A DNA stretch of 64,000 nucleotides from Salipiger pentaromativorans (GTDB lineage Bacteria > Pseudomonadota > Alphaproteobacteria > Rhodobacterales > Rhodobacteraceae): contig NZ_JAMDHK010000005.1 in assembly GCF_024721115.1 (NCBI RefSeq), positions 245,155 to 309,154 on the forward strand, read 5' to 3'. Made by a program: the position numbers and the translations under genes. The notes beneath the pieces are model-generated. The model had not been told where the DNA came from. It was given only the letters and a program-made list of their open reading frames with translations, and made no database searches. Shown piece by piece: positions 23,300 to 30,428 of the stretch; position 1 is the stretch's first letter, and every line of letters begins with the position of its first letter.

Positions 23300-24124
23300 T
23301 CAGGTCAGCCTTTCCGCATGCCAGGCCACATGGTCGCCCGCGAAGCTGTTCACGAAGAAATACGAATGGTCGTACCCTTCCTGCATCCGGAACGTCGCCG
23401 ACTGGCGCCGCTTGGCAATGGCCGCGGCCAGCGCCTCGGGCTTCAGCAGGTCGAGGAACTGGTCGCTCGCCCCCTGATCCACCAGGATGTCGCCCTTCCA
23501 GCCGTGCTCCTCCAGCAGCAGCGTGGAATCATGGGCGGCCCAGCCGCTCTCGTCGTCGCCCAGATAGGCCGAGAGCTGCTTGCGCCCCCAGTCCGACTGG
23601 GTCGGATGCGCGATCGGCGCAAAGGCCGACAGGCTGTCGTAAAGTTCCGGGTTGCGGATCGCGAGGGTCAGCGCCCCGTGCCCGCCCATGGAATGGCCGG
23701 TGATGCCGTGCTTGCCGTTCACGCCCTCCATCCCCTCGACGATGCTGCGCAGCTCCGAGGTGATGTAGTCGTACATCTGGAAATGCGGCTTCCAGGGATC
23801 GCGGGTGGCGTTCACATAGAACCCCGCCCCCTGCCCGAGATCATAGGCTTCGTCATTGGCCACCCCCTCGCCACGCGGCGAGGTGTCGGGAAACACGACC
23901 GCTAGGCCGTGCTTCGCCGCATGTTCCTGAAACCCGCCCTTGGTCATGGCGTTCTCATGGGTACAGGTGAGCCCCGAGAGATACCACAGCACCGGCACCG
24001 GGCCATCCTTGGCCTGCGGCGGCATATAGACCGCAAAGGTCATCTCGCAGCCGCAGGTGTTGGACGGGTGCTTGTAGACGGACTGGGTGCCGCCGAAGCT
24101 CCGGTTCTGGGAAACGATCTCCAT
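23300..24124 (-). CDS. fghA: S-formylglutathione hydrolase
   Basis: Esterase that converts S-formylglutathione to formate and glutathione, the last step of the glutathione-dependent formaldehyde pathway. The 274-residue alpha/beta hydrolase of the esterase D family has the nucleophile motif G-H-S-M-G-G with Ser145, the oxyanion-hole region Y-L-S-G-L-T-C near 48-54, and a C-terminal G-Y-D-H-S-Y-F histidine motif near 255. The gene starts 3 bp after the flhA stop, so the two are cotranscribed. Cytoplasmic. Confidence 0.95.
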   Translation of the reverse strand: MEIVSQNRSFGGTQSVYKHPSNTCGCEMTFAVYMPPQAKDGPVPVLWYLSGLTCTHENAMTKGGFQEHAAKHGLAVVFPDTSPRGEGVANDEAYDLGQGAGFYVNATRDPWKPHFQMYDYITSELRSIVEGMEGVNGKHGITGHSMGGHGALTLAIRNPELYDSLSAFAPIAHPTQSDWGRKQLSAYLGDDESGWAAHDSTLLLEEHGWKGDILVDQGASDQFLDLLKPEALAAAIAKRRQSATFRMQEGYDHSYFFVNSFAGDHVAWHAERLT

Positions 24125-24127
24125 GGC

Positions 24128-25255
24128 TCAGTATTCCACCACCGCGCGGATCGACTTGCCCTCGTGCATCAGGTCGAACCCGTGGTTGATCTCCTCAAGC
24201 TTGAGCTTGTGGGTGATCATCGAGTCGATCTCGATCTTGCCGTCCATGTACCACTCGACGAATTTCGGCACATCGGTGCGGCCCTTGGCGCCACCGAAGG
24301 CGGTGCCTTTCCAGACCCGGCCGGTGACCAGCTGGAACGGACGGGTGGAAATCTCGGCCCCGGCGGGCGCCACGCCGATGATCACCGACACGCCCCAGCC
24401 GCGATGCGAGCATTCCAGCGCGTCGCGCATCACCTTGACGTTGCCGGTGGCGTCGAAGCTGTAATCCACCCCGCCGATCTGGTCGGCGCCGCGCTTGGTC
24501 AGATCGACGATGGCCTGCACCGTGTTCTCGACCTTGGACGGGTTCACGAAATGGGTCATGCCGAACTTCTTGGCCATCTCGGCCTTGTCGTCGTTCAGGT
24601 CGACGCCGATGATCATGTCGGCCCCGGCCATGCGCAGACCCTGGATCACGTTGAGGCCGATGCCGCCCAGACCGAAGACGGCGGCGGTCGCGCCGATCTC
24701 GACGCCGGCGGTGTTGATCACCGCGCCGATGCCGGTGGTGACGCCGCAGCCGATGTAGCAGATCTTGTCGAAGGGCGCGTCGTCGCGGACTTTCGCCAGC
24801 GCGATCTCGGGCATCACCGTGTGGTTGGCGAAGGTCGAGCAGCCCATGTAGTGATAGATCGGCGTGCCATCCAGCATCGAGAACCGCGTGGTGCCGTCGG
24901 GCATCAGGCCCTGACCTTGCGTGTTGCGGATCGCGGTGCAGAGATTGGTCTTGCCCGACAGGCAGGACGGGCATTCGCGGCACTCGGGGGTATAGAGCGG
25001 AATCACATGATCGCCGGGCTTCAGCGTGGTGACGCCCTCGCCCACTTCCACGACCACACCCGCGCCCTCATGGCCGAGAATGCAGGGGAACAGCCCCTCC
25101 GGGTCGGCGCCCGAGCGGGTGAATTCGTCGGTGTGGCAAAGCCCGGTGGCCTTGATCTCGACCAGAACCTCGCCCGCCTTCGGGCCTTCGAGGTTCACTT
25201 CCATGATTTCCAAAGGTTTGCCGGCCTCCAGGGCCACGGCTGCACGGGTGCGCAT
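24128..25255 (-). CDS. flhA: S-(hydroxymethyl)glutathione dehydrogenase / class III alcohol dehydrogenase
   Basis: NAD- and glutathione-dependent formaldehyde dehydrogenase that oxidises S-(hydroxymethyl)glutathione to S-formylglutathione in the cytoplasm. The 375-residue zinc enzyme shows Cys40 in G-L-C-H-T-D (catalytic zinc), G-H-E-G-A-G near 61-66, the structural-zinc cysteines in E-C-R-E-C-P-S-C...N-L-C (about 91-107), and the Rossmann G-L-G-G-I-G-L-N near 195. It is the first gene of the operon flhA-fghA-cytochrome-xoxF-xoxG-xoxJ-CXXCW. The upstream region shared with the 25420 gene has palindromic sequence. The symbols adhI or frmA would be equally valid. Confidence 0.95.
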   Translation of the reverse strand: MRTRAAVALEAGKPLEIMEVNLEGPKAGEVLVEIKATGLCHTDEFTRSGADPEGLFPCILGHEGAGVVVEVGEGVTTLKPGDHVIPLYTPECRECPSCLSGKTNLCTAIRNTQGQGLMPDGTTRFSMLDGTPIYHYMGCSTFANHTVMPEIALAKVRDDAPFDKICYIGCGVTTGIGAVINTAGVEIGATAAVFGLGGIGLNVIQGLRMAGADMIIGVDLNDDKAEMAKKFGMTHFVNPSKVENTVQAIVDLTKRGADQIGGVDYSFDATGNVKVMRDALECSHRGWGVSVIIGVAPAGAEISTRPFQLVTGRVWKGTAFGGAKGRTDVPKFVEWYMDGKIEIDSMITHKLKLEEINHGFDLMHEGKSIRAVVEY

Positions 25256-25312
25256 GCAGGTTCCTTCCTAGGTATCTAAAGTCGTTCTGACGCTCTGCGG
25301 CGATTGCCCAGA

Positions 25313-25360
25313 GTATGGGTGCGCTATCGCATACCGAACAATACACCCATTGGTGGGTAT
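25313..25360. promoter_or_regulatory. palindromic region between flhA and the 25420 gene
   Basis: Contains TGCG-CTAT-CGCA (25320-25331) flanked by GTATGGG and ATACC, then an imperfect 20-bp palindrome ATACACCCAT-TGGTGGGTAT (25341-25360). The ATAC/GTAT half-element recurs four times in 48 bp. Such clustering fits operator sites for a regulator of the divergent flhA operon and the exported-protein gene. The factor is unidentified, and FlhSR-type regulation is known for Paracoccus flhA. Confidence 0.4.
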
Positions 25361-25419
25361 TCCCCGAAATGGACAGACGGCCCACCCTGTCCCATAGTCT
25401 GCGACGGGAGGAAAGCGCG

Positions 25420-26040
25420 ATGTTGAATATCAAACAAATCGCCCTGAGCGCGGCCCTTCTGGGCTGTGCCGGGCCGCTGCTTGCGGCCGATTTTTCGGAC
25501 CCGACCTGGCCTTGCGTCCAGCGCAAGGTCGAACACCTGTCCATCGGGCTGATGTGGCCCGCACCACTGGCCAAGCTGAAGCTGACCCCCGAAACCGACC
25601 GCGCCGCCGAAGAGCTGGCCGAAACGCTGGCACTGCGCCGGGTCGATCTCGATGCCGCCCGGGTTGCGGCAGAGGCGTTTGCCGAGAGCGAGGGGCGCGA
25701 TACCGCGCTCATGGGCGAGATCTTTGCCCGGGTCTTCGACAAGCTGGCGACGCGGCGCACCCGGATCATCGGAGGAATCGGGGCATTTTCGACCAGCCAG
25801 ATCGCCCTGTCCGAACGCATCGACGCGACCCGCGGCGAGATGGACGCCCAGATGGCGCTGGAGACGCCGGATTACGACCGGGTGGACGCGCTGGAGGAAC
25901 AACTCGACTGGGACCAGCGGATCTTTACCGACCGGCAGAAGACGATCACCTATCTCTGCGAAACCCCGGTGCTGCTGGAAAAGCGGCTCTATGCGTTGGC
26001 GCAGATGCTGTACGAGACTGCGCAGCCGGACGGGGGATAA
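25420..26040 (+). CDS. exported protein of unknown function, divergent from flhA
   Basis: A 206-residue protein with a signal peptide (G-P-L-L-A-A-D). The mature region is mostly alpha-helical and acidic, with W-P-C-V-Q-R-K-V near residue 30 and one more cysteine (Y-L-C-E-T) near 182 that could pair with it. No domain is recognised. A GGGAGGAAAG ribosome-binding site precedes the ATG. It is convergent with the metallohydrolase gene and divergent from flhA. Its position among quinoprotein-relay genes suggests a periplasmic accessory role, nothing more specific. Confidence 0.75.
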   Translation: MLNIKQIALSAALLGCAGPLLAADFSDPTWPCVQRKVEHLSIGLMWPAPLAKLKLTPETDRAAEELAETLALRRVDLDAARVAAEAFAESEGRDTALMGEIFARVFDKLATRRTRIIGGIGAFSTSQIALSERIDATRGEMDAQMALETPDYDRVDALEEQLDWDQRIFTDRQKTITYLCETPVLLEKRLYALAQMLYETAQPDGG

Positions 26041-26065
26041 GCGTACGCCCCCGACGCCGGCCCGA

Positions 26066-27076
26066 CTATTCCCATTCGAGTTCGGTAAAGGCCACCGTCG
26101 CGTTCCGCGCGTTATAGGCCTCGAAAAGCGCCCAGGCGCCTGCCTCGCTCTCGGCGATATGGGTCACCGCCTCGCCCAGCCGTTCTCCGGCGGCGATGGC
26201 GGCGCGGGTGTCTTCGGCCAGCACCTCCAGATAGTGCCGCAGCGGCGCCCCGCCCTCAGGCCAGTCCAGCACCGGCCCGCCATGGCCCGGCACCAGCCGC
26301 GCCACCGCCATGTCCTGAAGCGTGTCCAGCACCGTCTGCCAGCCGCGCAGGCTTCCATCCAGCGCCGGCGCATGCGCGTCGAACACCAGATCGCCCGCAA
26401 AGAACGTGCCCGTCGCGCGGTCGAACGCGGTCAGATCGCTGCTGGTATGCGCCGTGGGCCAGACCTGCAATTCCAGCATCCGCCCGCCCAGATCCAGCGA
26501 GACCGCCCCGGCAAGCCCCCGGTCCACATGCGGCATCTCGCTGCCCAGAAAGCGCGGCATGCCGATCAGCCGCGCGAAACTCTCAAGATAGCTGTCCCGC
26601 CGCTCGGCCAGCGCCCGGGCCAGATTCGCGTGGCCGATCACCTCGGCGCCGGAAAACACCGACGCCCCGAGCACGTGATCTGGATGCATATGGGTCAGAA
26701 CCATATAGGCCACCGGCAGATCGCTCCGGGCGCGGATCGCACGGTAGAGCGCCTCGCCCATCCAGGCCGCCGAGCCGCTGTCGATCACCGCCACCGCCCG
26801 GGAACCGATCACGAACCCCAGATTCGATACATCCCCGCCGTTCTCCGCATCCGGCTCGGCAATCTCTCCCCGATGCACAAAGACCCCCGGCGCGATCTCG
26901 GTCACGTCCAGCGCCGGACCCGCCGGGCGACAGACCGCCCCCGCGATCGCGGGCGGATCCGCCGCCAGCGCCGCCACGCAGTCGGCGTGGCTGCCCGCCT
27001 CGTATCCGGGCAGCAGCGCGTCGCGGCAGGATGCCCCCGCCAGCGTCGCGCAGAGCGTTACCACAGCTTCGAACAT
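26066..27076 (-). CDS. quinoprotein relay system zinc metallohydrolase (MBL fold, SoxH-related)
   Basis: A 336-residue MBL-fold protein resembling SoxH and the TIGR04559 family that co-occurs with SoxYZ-like carriers and PQQ dehydrogenases. The zinc motif T-H-M-H-P-D-H is near residue 130, with further ligands in T-A-H-T-S-S-D near 210, A-G-D-L-V near 230 and P-G-H-G-G near 268. A short N-terminal segment (M-F-E-A-V-V-T-L-C-A-T-L-A-G-A-S-C) may be an export signal, with paired cysteines in the early mature part. The gene is divergent from carrier copy 2 (27203), with 126 bp between them. Reaction unknown. Confidence 0.85.
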   Translation of the reverse strand: MFEAVVTLCATLAGASCRDALLPGYEAGSHADCVAALAADPPAIAGAVCRPAGPALDVTEIAPGVFVHRGEIAEPDAENGGDVSNLGFVIGSRAVAVIDSGSAAWMGEALYRAIRARSDLPVAYMVLTHMHPDHVLGASVFSGAEVIGHANLARALAERRDSYLESFARLIGMPRFLGSEMPHVDRGLAGAVSLDLGGRMLELQVWPTAHTSSDLTAFDRATGTFFAGDLVFDAHAPALDGSLRGWQTVLDTLQDMAVARLVPGHGGPVLDWPEGGAPLRHYLEVLAEDTRAAIAAGERLGEAVTHIAESEAGAWALFEAYNARNATVAFTELEWE

Positions 27077-27202
27077 GGCCCGTCCTCCCGTGCCCAGCCT
27101 CGCCCCGCGCAAGGATGTGATCCATACCGACCATGCGCTCGGTATCGGCAACCGGCGAAATCTGGCACACTGTGCCCCACATCCCATGCGAGGAGGAGAA
27201 GC

Positions 27203-28012
27203 ATGGACCGCAAGACTCTCACCGCCGCGGTGCTGGCAGCAGCATGCGCTTTTCCGGCGCTGGCCGCCGACAATCCCAACCCGCTGACCGCAAGCCCGAC
27301 CTGGGATTCGCTGCGCGAAGACGTCACCGGCATGGCCGGGCCGGTCGCCCCCGCCAATGGGCTCTTTACCGTCGAGGCCCCCTATCGCGCCGAGGACGCG
27401 GCCACGGTGCCCATCCATATCGTGCAGCAGGATCCCTCCCTGCGCATCGAAACCGCCACGGTGGTGATCGACGAGAACCCCGCGCCGGTGGCCGGCGCGT
27501 TCCGGTTCTCTCCCGCCATGGCGCCGCTCGATTTCGAGATGCGGGTGCGGGTGAACCAGTATTCCAACATCCGCGTCATTGCCGGCACGCCGCAGGGGCT
27601 GCGCATGGACGGGCGCTTTGTCAAGGCGTCCGGCGGCTGCTCGGCCCCGGCCACGAAAGACCCCGAAAAGGCGCTGGCCGGGCTTGGGCAGATGAAACTG
27701 CGGCTGTTCGGAGACCCCCCGGCGATCTCGACCCCGCGCCGCGAGGCACAGATCCTTGTGCGCCATCCGAACTATTCCGGGTTGCAGCGCGACCAGATCA
27801 CCCAGCTTTTCATCCCGGCGCATTTCATCGACCATCTGGAGGTGTGGCAGGGCGACGAAATGCTGTTCTCCATGGATGGCGGCATCTCGATCAGCGAAAA
27901 TCCCAGCTTCCGGTTTTCCTATACGGACAACGGCGCGCCGGCGCTGGCGGTGAAGGCCACCGACACCGAAGGCAACCGCTTCGAGACGGTGCTGCCGAAA
28001 GCCGGCGGCTAG
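27203..28012 (+). CDS. quinoprotein dehydrogenase-associated SoxYZ-like carrier protein (copy 2)
   Basis: A 269-residue paralogue of the 17423-18226 protein. The signal peptide ends A-L-A-A-D. The SoxY-like half contains A-T-V-V-I-D-E-N-P-A-P-V-A near 88-100 and ends in the single cysteine of S-G-G-C-S-A-P near residue 147, closer to the SoxY G-G-C-G-G arm than copy 1. The SoxZ-like half has H-P-N-Y-S-G-L-Q-R-D-Q near 190. AGGAGGAG precedes the ATG at 27203. It shares a divergent promoter region with the zinc metallohydrolase, its likely partner. Confidence 0.88.
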   Translation: MDRKTLTAAVLAAACAFPALAADNPNPLTASPTWDSLREDVTGMAGPVAPANGLFTVEAPYRAEDAATVPIHIVQQDPSLRIETATVVIDENPAPVAGAFRFSPAMAPLDFEMRVRVNQYSNIRVIAGTPQGLRMDGRFVKASGGCSAPATKDPEKALAGLGQMKLRLFGDPPAISTPRREAQILVRHPNYSGLQRDQITQLFIPAHFIDHLEVWQGDEMLFSMDGGISISENPSFRFSYTDNGAPALAVKATDTEGNRFETVLPKAGG

Positions 28013-28054
28013 CGTCCCGGCGCCGCCGGCACGACGCTCCTTGCGCCCGCCGCC

Positions 28055-28618
28055 TCAGAAGCTCGGCGGCGTGCAGGCGCTTACGACCTCGCACACCTCT
28101 GTCCCGACATTCCGGAACCGGTGCGGCGTGTTGGAATTGAAGTAATAGGCGTCGCCCGTCTTCAGCACATGCACCTCGTCGCCCACGGTGACCTCAAGCG
28201 TGCCGGAGACGATCACCGCGCATTCCTCGCCCTCATGCGACAGGGCACGGCGGCCCGAGTCCTTTCCCGGCTCGTAGAATTCATGCAGCATCTGGAGGCT
28301 GCGGCCCGGCCGCTGCGGCGCGACCAGAAGGTATTTCACCCCCGGCGCGCCAATATCGACATGTTCGCCCCGGCGGTAGACGGAGGCGTCCTGTCCCGAG
28401 AGTTCGAAACTGAAGAAGGTGGCCAGATCCATCGGAACCCCGTCGAGGATCTTTTTCAGCACCGAGACCGACGGCTGCATCGTCATCGCCTCGATCTGTG
28501 AGATCGTGCCCGAACCGACACCGGCGCGGCGCGCAAGCTCCCGCTGCGACAGGCCCTTGGATTTGCGCACCACGCGCAGCCGGCGGGCGACAATGGCGTC
28601 ACTGGAGGTCGATGACAT
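28055..28618 (-). CDS. XRE-family regulator with C-terminal cupin domain
   Basis: A 187-residue transcription factor with an N-terminal helix-turn-helix (A-R-R-L-R-V-V-R-K-S-K-G-L-S-Q-R-E-L in short form, about 11-60) and a cupin ligand-binding domain (about 105-180: H-E-G-E-E-C-A-V-I-V-S-G near 128, N-S-N-T-P-H-R-F near 163). This is the PuuR/SutR-like architecture often controlling amine or amino-acid catabolism. The ATG at 28616-28618 gives the standard length, and an in-frame upstream ATG only adds a leader. It is divergent from the aminotransferase gene with an inverted repeat between them, so it is the probable local regulator. Confidence 0.88.
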   Translation of the reverse strand: MSSTSSDAIVARRLRVVRKSKGLSQRELARRAGVGSGTISQIEAMTMQPSVSVLKKILDGVPMDLATFFSFELSGQDASVYRRGEHVDIGAPGVKYLLVAPQRPGRSLQMLHEFYEPGKDSGRRALSHEGEECAVIVSGTLEVTVGDEVHVLKTGDAYYFNSNTPHRFRNVGTEVCEVVSACTPPSF

Positions 28619-28634
28619 GAGCGGATGTGCTTTC

Positions 28635-28654
28635 CTGCTTCCGATCCGAAGCAG
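28635..28654. promoter_or_regulatory. candidate operator between the XRE-cupin and aminotransferase genes
   Basis: CTGCTTC-N6-GAAGCAG, perfect 7-bp arms, 17 bp upstream of the regulator's ATG. A second, shorter inverted repeat AAACC-TGC-GGTTT follows at 28666-28678. Both lie in the 149-bp divergent region and fit autoregulation plus control of the aminotransferase. Confidence 0.45.
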
Positions 28655-28767
28655 TGTCATATGAAAAACCTGCGGTTTCAATGGGGAAACAGGGCGGAAG
28701 AAATCAGGATTGTCCGGTTTCCGAAGCGGTGAGAGGCTATGCCGGATGCCCCGACCGGAGACAGACC

Positions 28768-30084
28768 ATGAACGCCCACAGCAATACGACCTCCAGCTTC
28801 TGGATGCCCTTCACCCCCAACCGCGCCTTTGTGCAGAACCCCAAGCTGATCACCGCCGCAGACGGCATGTATTACACCGCCTCGGACGGGCGGCAGATCC
28901 TCGACGCGACCGCCGGACTCTGGTGCGTCAACGCCGGACACAACCGGCCGCGCATCGTCGAGGCGGTGCGGAAACAGATCGGCACGCTCGATTACGCACC
29001 GCATTTCAATTTCGCCACCCCGCAGGCCTTCGAGCTGGCCGAGCAGTTGGTCGCGCTGTTCCCCGACGGGCTCGACCATGTGTTCTTCACCAACTCCGGA
29101 TCGGAGTCGGTGGACACCGCGCTGAAGATCGCGCTGCATTATCACCGCATGCGCGGCGACGGTGCGCGGACCCGGCTGATCGGGCGTGAGCGCGGCTATC
29201 ACGGCACCGGCTTCGGCGGCATTTCGGTGGGCGGGATCGTCAAGAACCGCATGCATTTCGGCTCCCTCCTGACCGGCGTCGATCACATGCGCCACACCCA
29301 CGATCTGGAGCGCAACGCCTTTTCGCACGGCTGCCCGGAGCATGGCGCGGAGCTGGCCGACGATCTCGTGCGGCTGACCGAGCTGCACGATCCCTCGACC
29401 ATCGCCGCGGTCATCGTCGAGCCCATGGCGGGCTCGACCGGGGTGCTGCTGCCGCCGAAAGGCTATCTCCGGCGCCTGCGCGAGATCTGCGACCGCTACG
29501 GCATCCTGCTGATCTTCGACGAGGTCATCACCGCCTACGGGCGGCTCGGGAAGGCTTCGGCGGCGGAGTATTTCGGGGTGACCCCGGACATCATGACCAC
29601 GGCCAAGGGGCTGACCAACGGTGTGGTGCCGATGGGGGCGGTGATGGTGAGCGGCAAGATCTACCAATCCGCGATGGAGCACGCGGATGCGCCGATCGAG
29701 CTGTTCCACGGCTACACCTATTCCGCCCATCCGGTCGCCGTGGCGGCCGCGCAGGCGAGTCTGGCGACCTATGCCGCAGAGGGGCTTTTCGCCCGCGCCG
29801 AGGCGCTGTCGGGCCTCTGGGAAGAGGCGGTGCACGGGCTGAAGGGGCTGCCGCATGTGAAGGATCTGCGCAATCTCGGGCTTGTGGCCGGGATCGAGCT
29901 GGAGAGCCGCGACGGCGCCCCCGGCGCGCGGGCGGCCGAGGCGATGAACAAGGCCTGGGACGCGGGGATCATGATCCGGGTGACCGGCGACATCATCGCG
30001 CTGTCGCCGCCGCTGATCGTCTCGGAAGACGAGATCCAGATGCTGTTCGGCAAGCTGGCCGGGATCCTGCGAACCATTGCCTGA
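28768..30084 (+). CDS. class III (omega) aminotransferase, beta-alanine:pyruvate type
   Basis: PLP-dependent enzyme of 438 residues predicted to move an amino group from an omega-amino acid or amine to pyruvate. It has the start F-W-M-P-F-T-P-N-R, the N-S-G-S-E-S phosphate-binding motif near 109, the F-D-E-V PLP-ring aspartate Asp251 and Schiff-base Lys280 in T-T-A-K-G-L-T-N-G. These resemble omega-amino acid:pyruvate aminotransferases. The ATG at 28768 was chosen because it gives the family N-terminus, although the frame is open upstream. Divergent from the XRE-cupin regulator. A repeat element begins 12 bp after its stop. Confidence 0.9.
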   Translation: MNAHSNTTSSFWMPFTPNRAFVQNPKLITAADGMYYTASDGRQILDATAGLWCVNAGHNRPRIVEAVRKQIGTLDYAPHFNFATPQAFELAEQLVALFPDGLDHVFFTNSGSESVDTALKIALHYHRMRGDGARTRLIGRERGYHGTGFGGISVGGIVKNRMHFGSLLTGVDHMRHTHDLERNAFSHGCPEHGAELADDLVRLTELHDPSTIAAVIVEPMAGSTGVLLPPKGYLRRLREICDRYGILLIFDEVITAYGRLGKASAAEYFGVTPDIMTTAKGLTNGVVPMGAVMVSGKIYQSAMEHADAPIELFHGYTYSAHPVAVAAAQASLATYAAEGLFARAEALSGLWEEAVHGLKGLPHVKDLRNLGLVAGIELESRDGAPGARAAEAMNKAWDAGIMIRVTGDIIALSPPLIVSEDEIQMLFGKLAGILRTIA

Positions 30085-30095
30085 GACGGATTGGG

Positions 30096-30428
30096 AGGGG
30101 TGAAAGGGGGGTGGGCAGATTGCCCACCCTACAATTGTGCGTTGCCCCAGCGCGGAATCAAGGCCGAAGCCCGCCTCTCACACATCGCAAAGCGATGTGT
30201 TGCCGGCAGGGGTTTGCAAGCAAACGCCGAGAGGCGCGCAGGCGCCGGACCGTCTCCGCGGTCTGGCGCTTTGGTGACGTTTGCGCTGCCTGTTGGGGTC
30301 CTTCGGATGTGGCAGGGATAAATCGAGAGATTCGACAGGCAGAGCGCCAGCCCAAGGTCCGGCGCTTGCGCGGCTAAGCCCGTGCTCACTCGTAGGGTGG
30401 GCAATCTGCCCACCGCCCTTTCACCCCT
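30096..30428. mobile_element. MITE-like or BIME-like element with 37-bp terminal inverted repeats
   Basis: Occupies the 336-bp gap between the aminotransferase and GMC oxidoreductase genes. The left end (30096-30132) and right end (30392-30428, inverted) match at 36 of 37 positions. Each end contains the palindrome GGTGGGCA-GAT-TGCCCACC. The interior has no convincing gene but is rich in hairpins: ACACATCGC-AAA-GCGATGTGT (30180-30200) and GTTTGC-AA-GCAAAC (30212-30225). The right end extends into the GMC gene and supplies its last codons and stop. No target-site duplication or transposase is seen, so a REP-pair origin is as likely as a transposon. Confidence 0.6.

Noticed and set aside
30096-30428. 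Insertion sequence
   Set aside because: There is no transposase frame and no visible target-site duplication, and 333 bp is too short for an autonomous IS.
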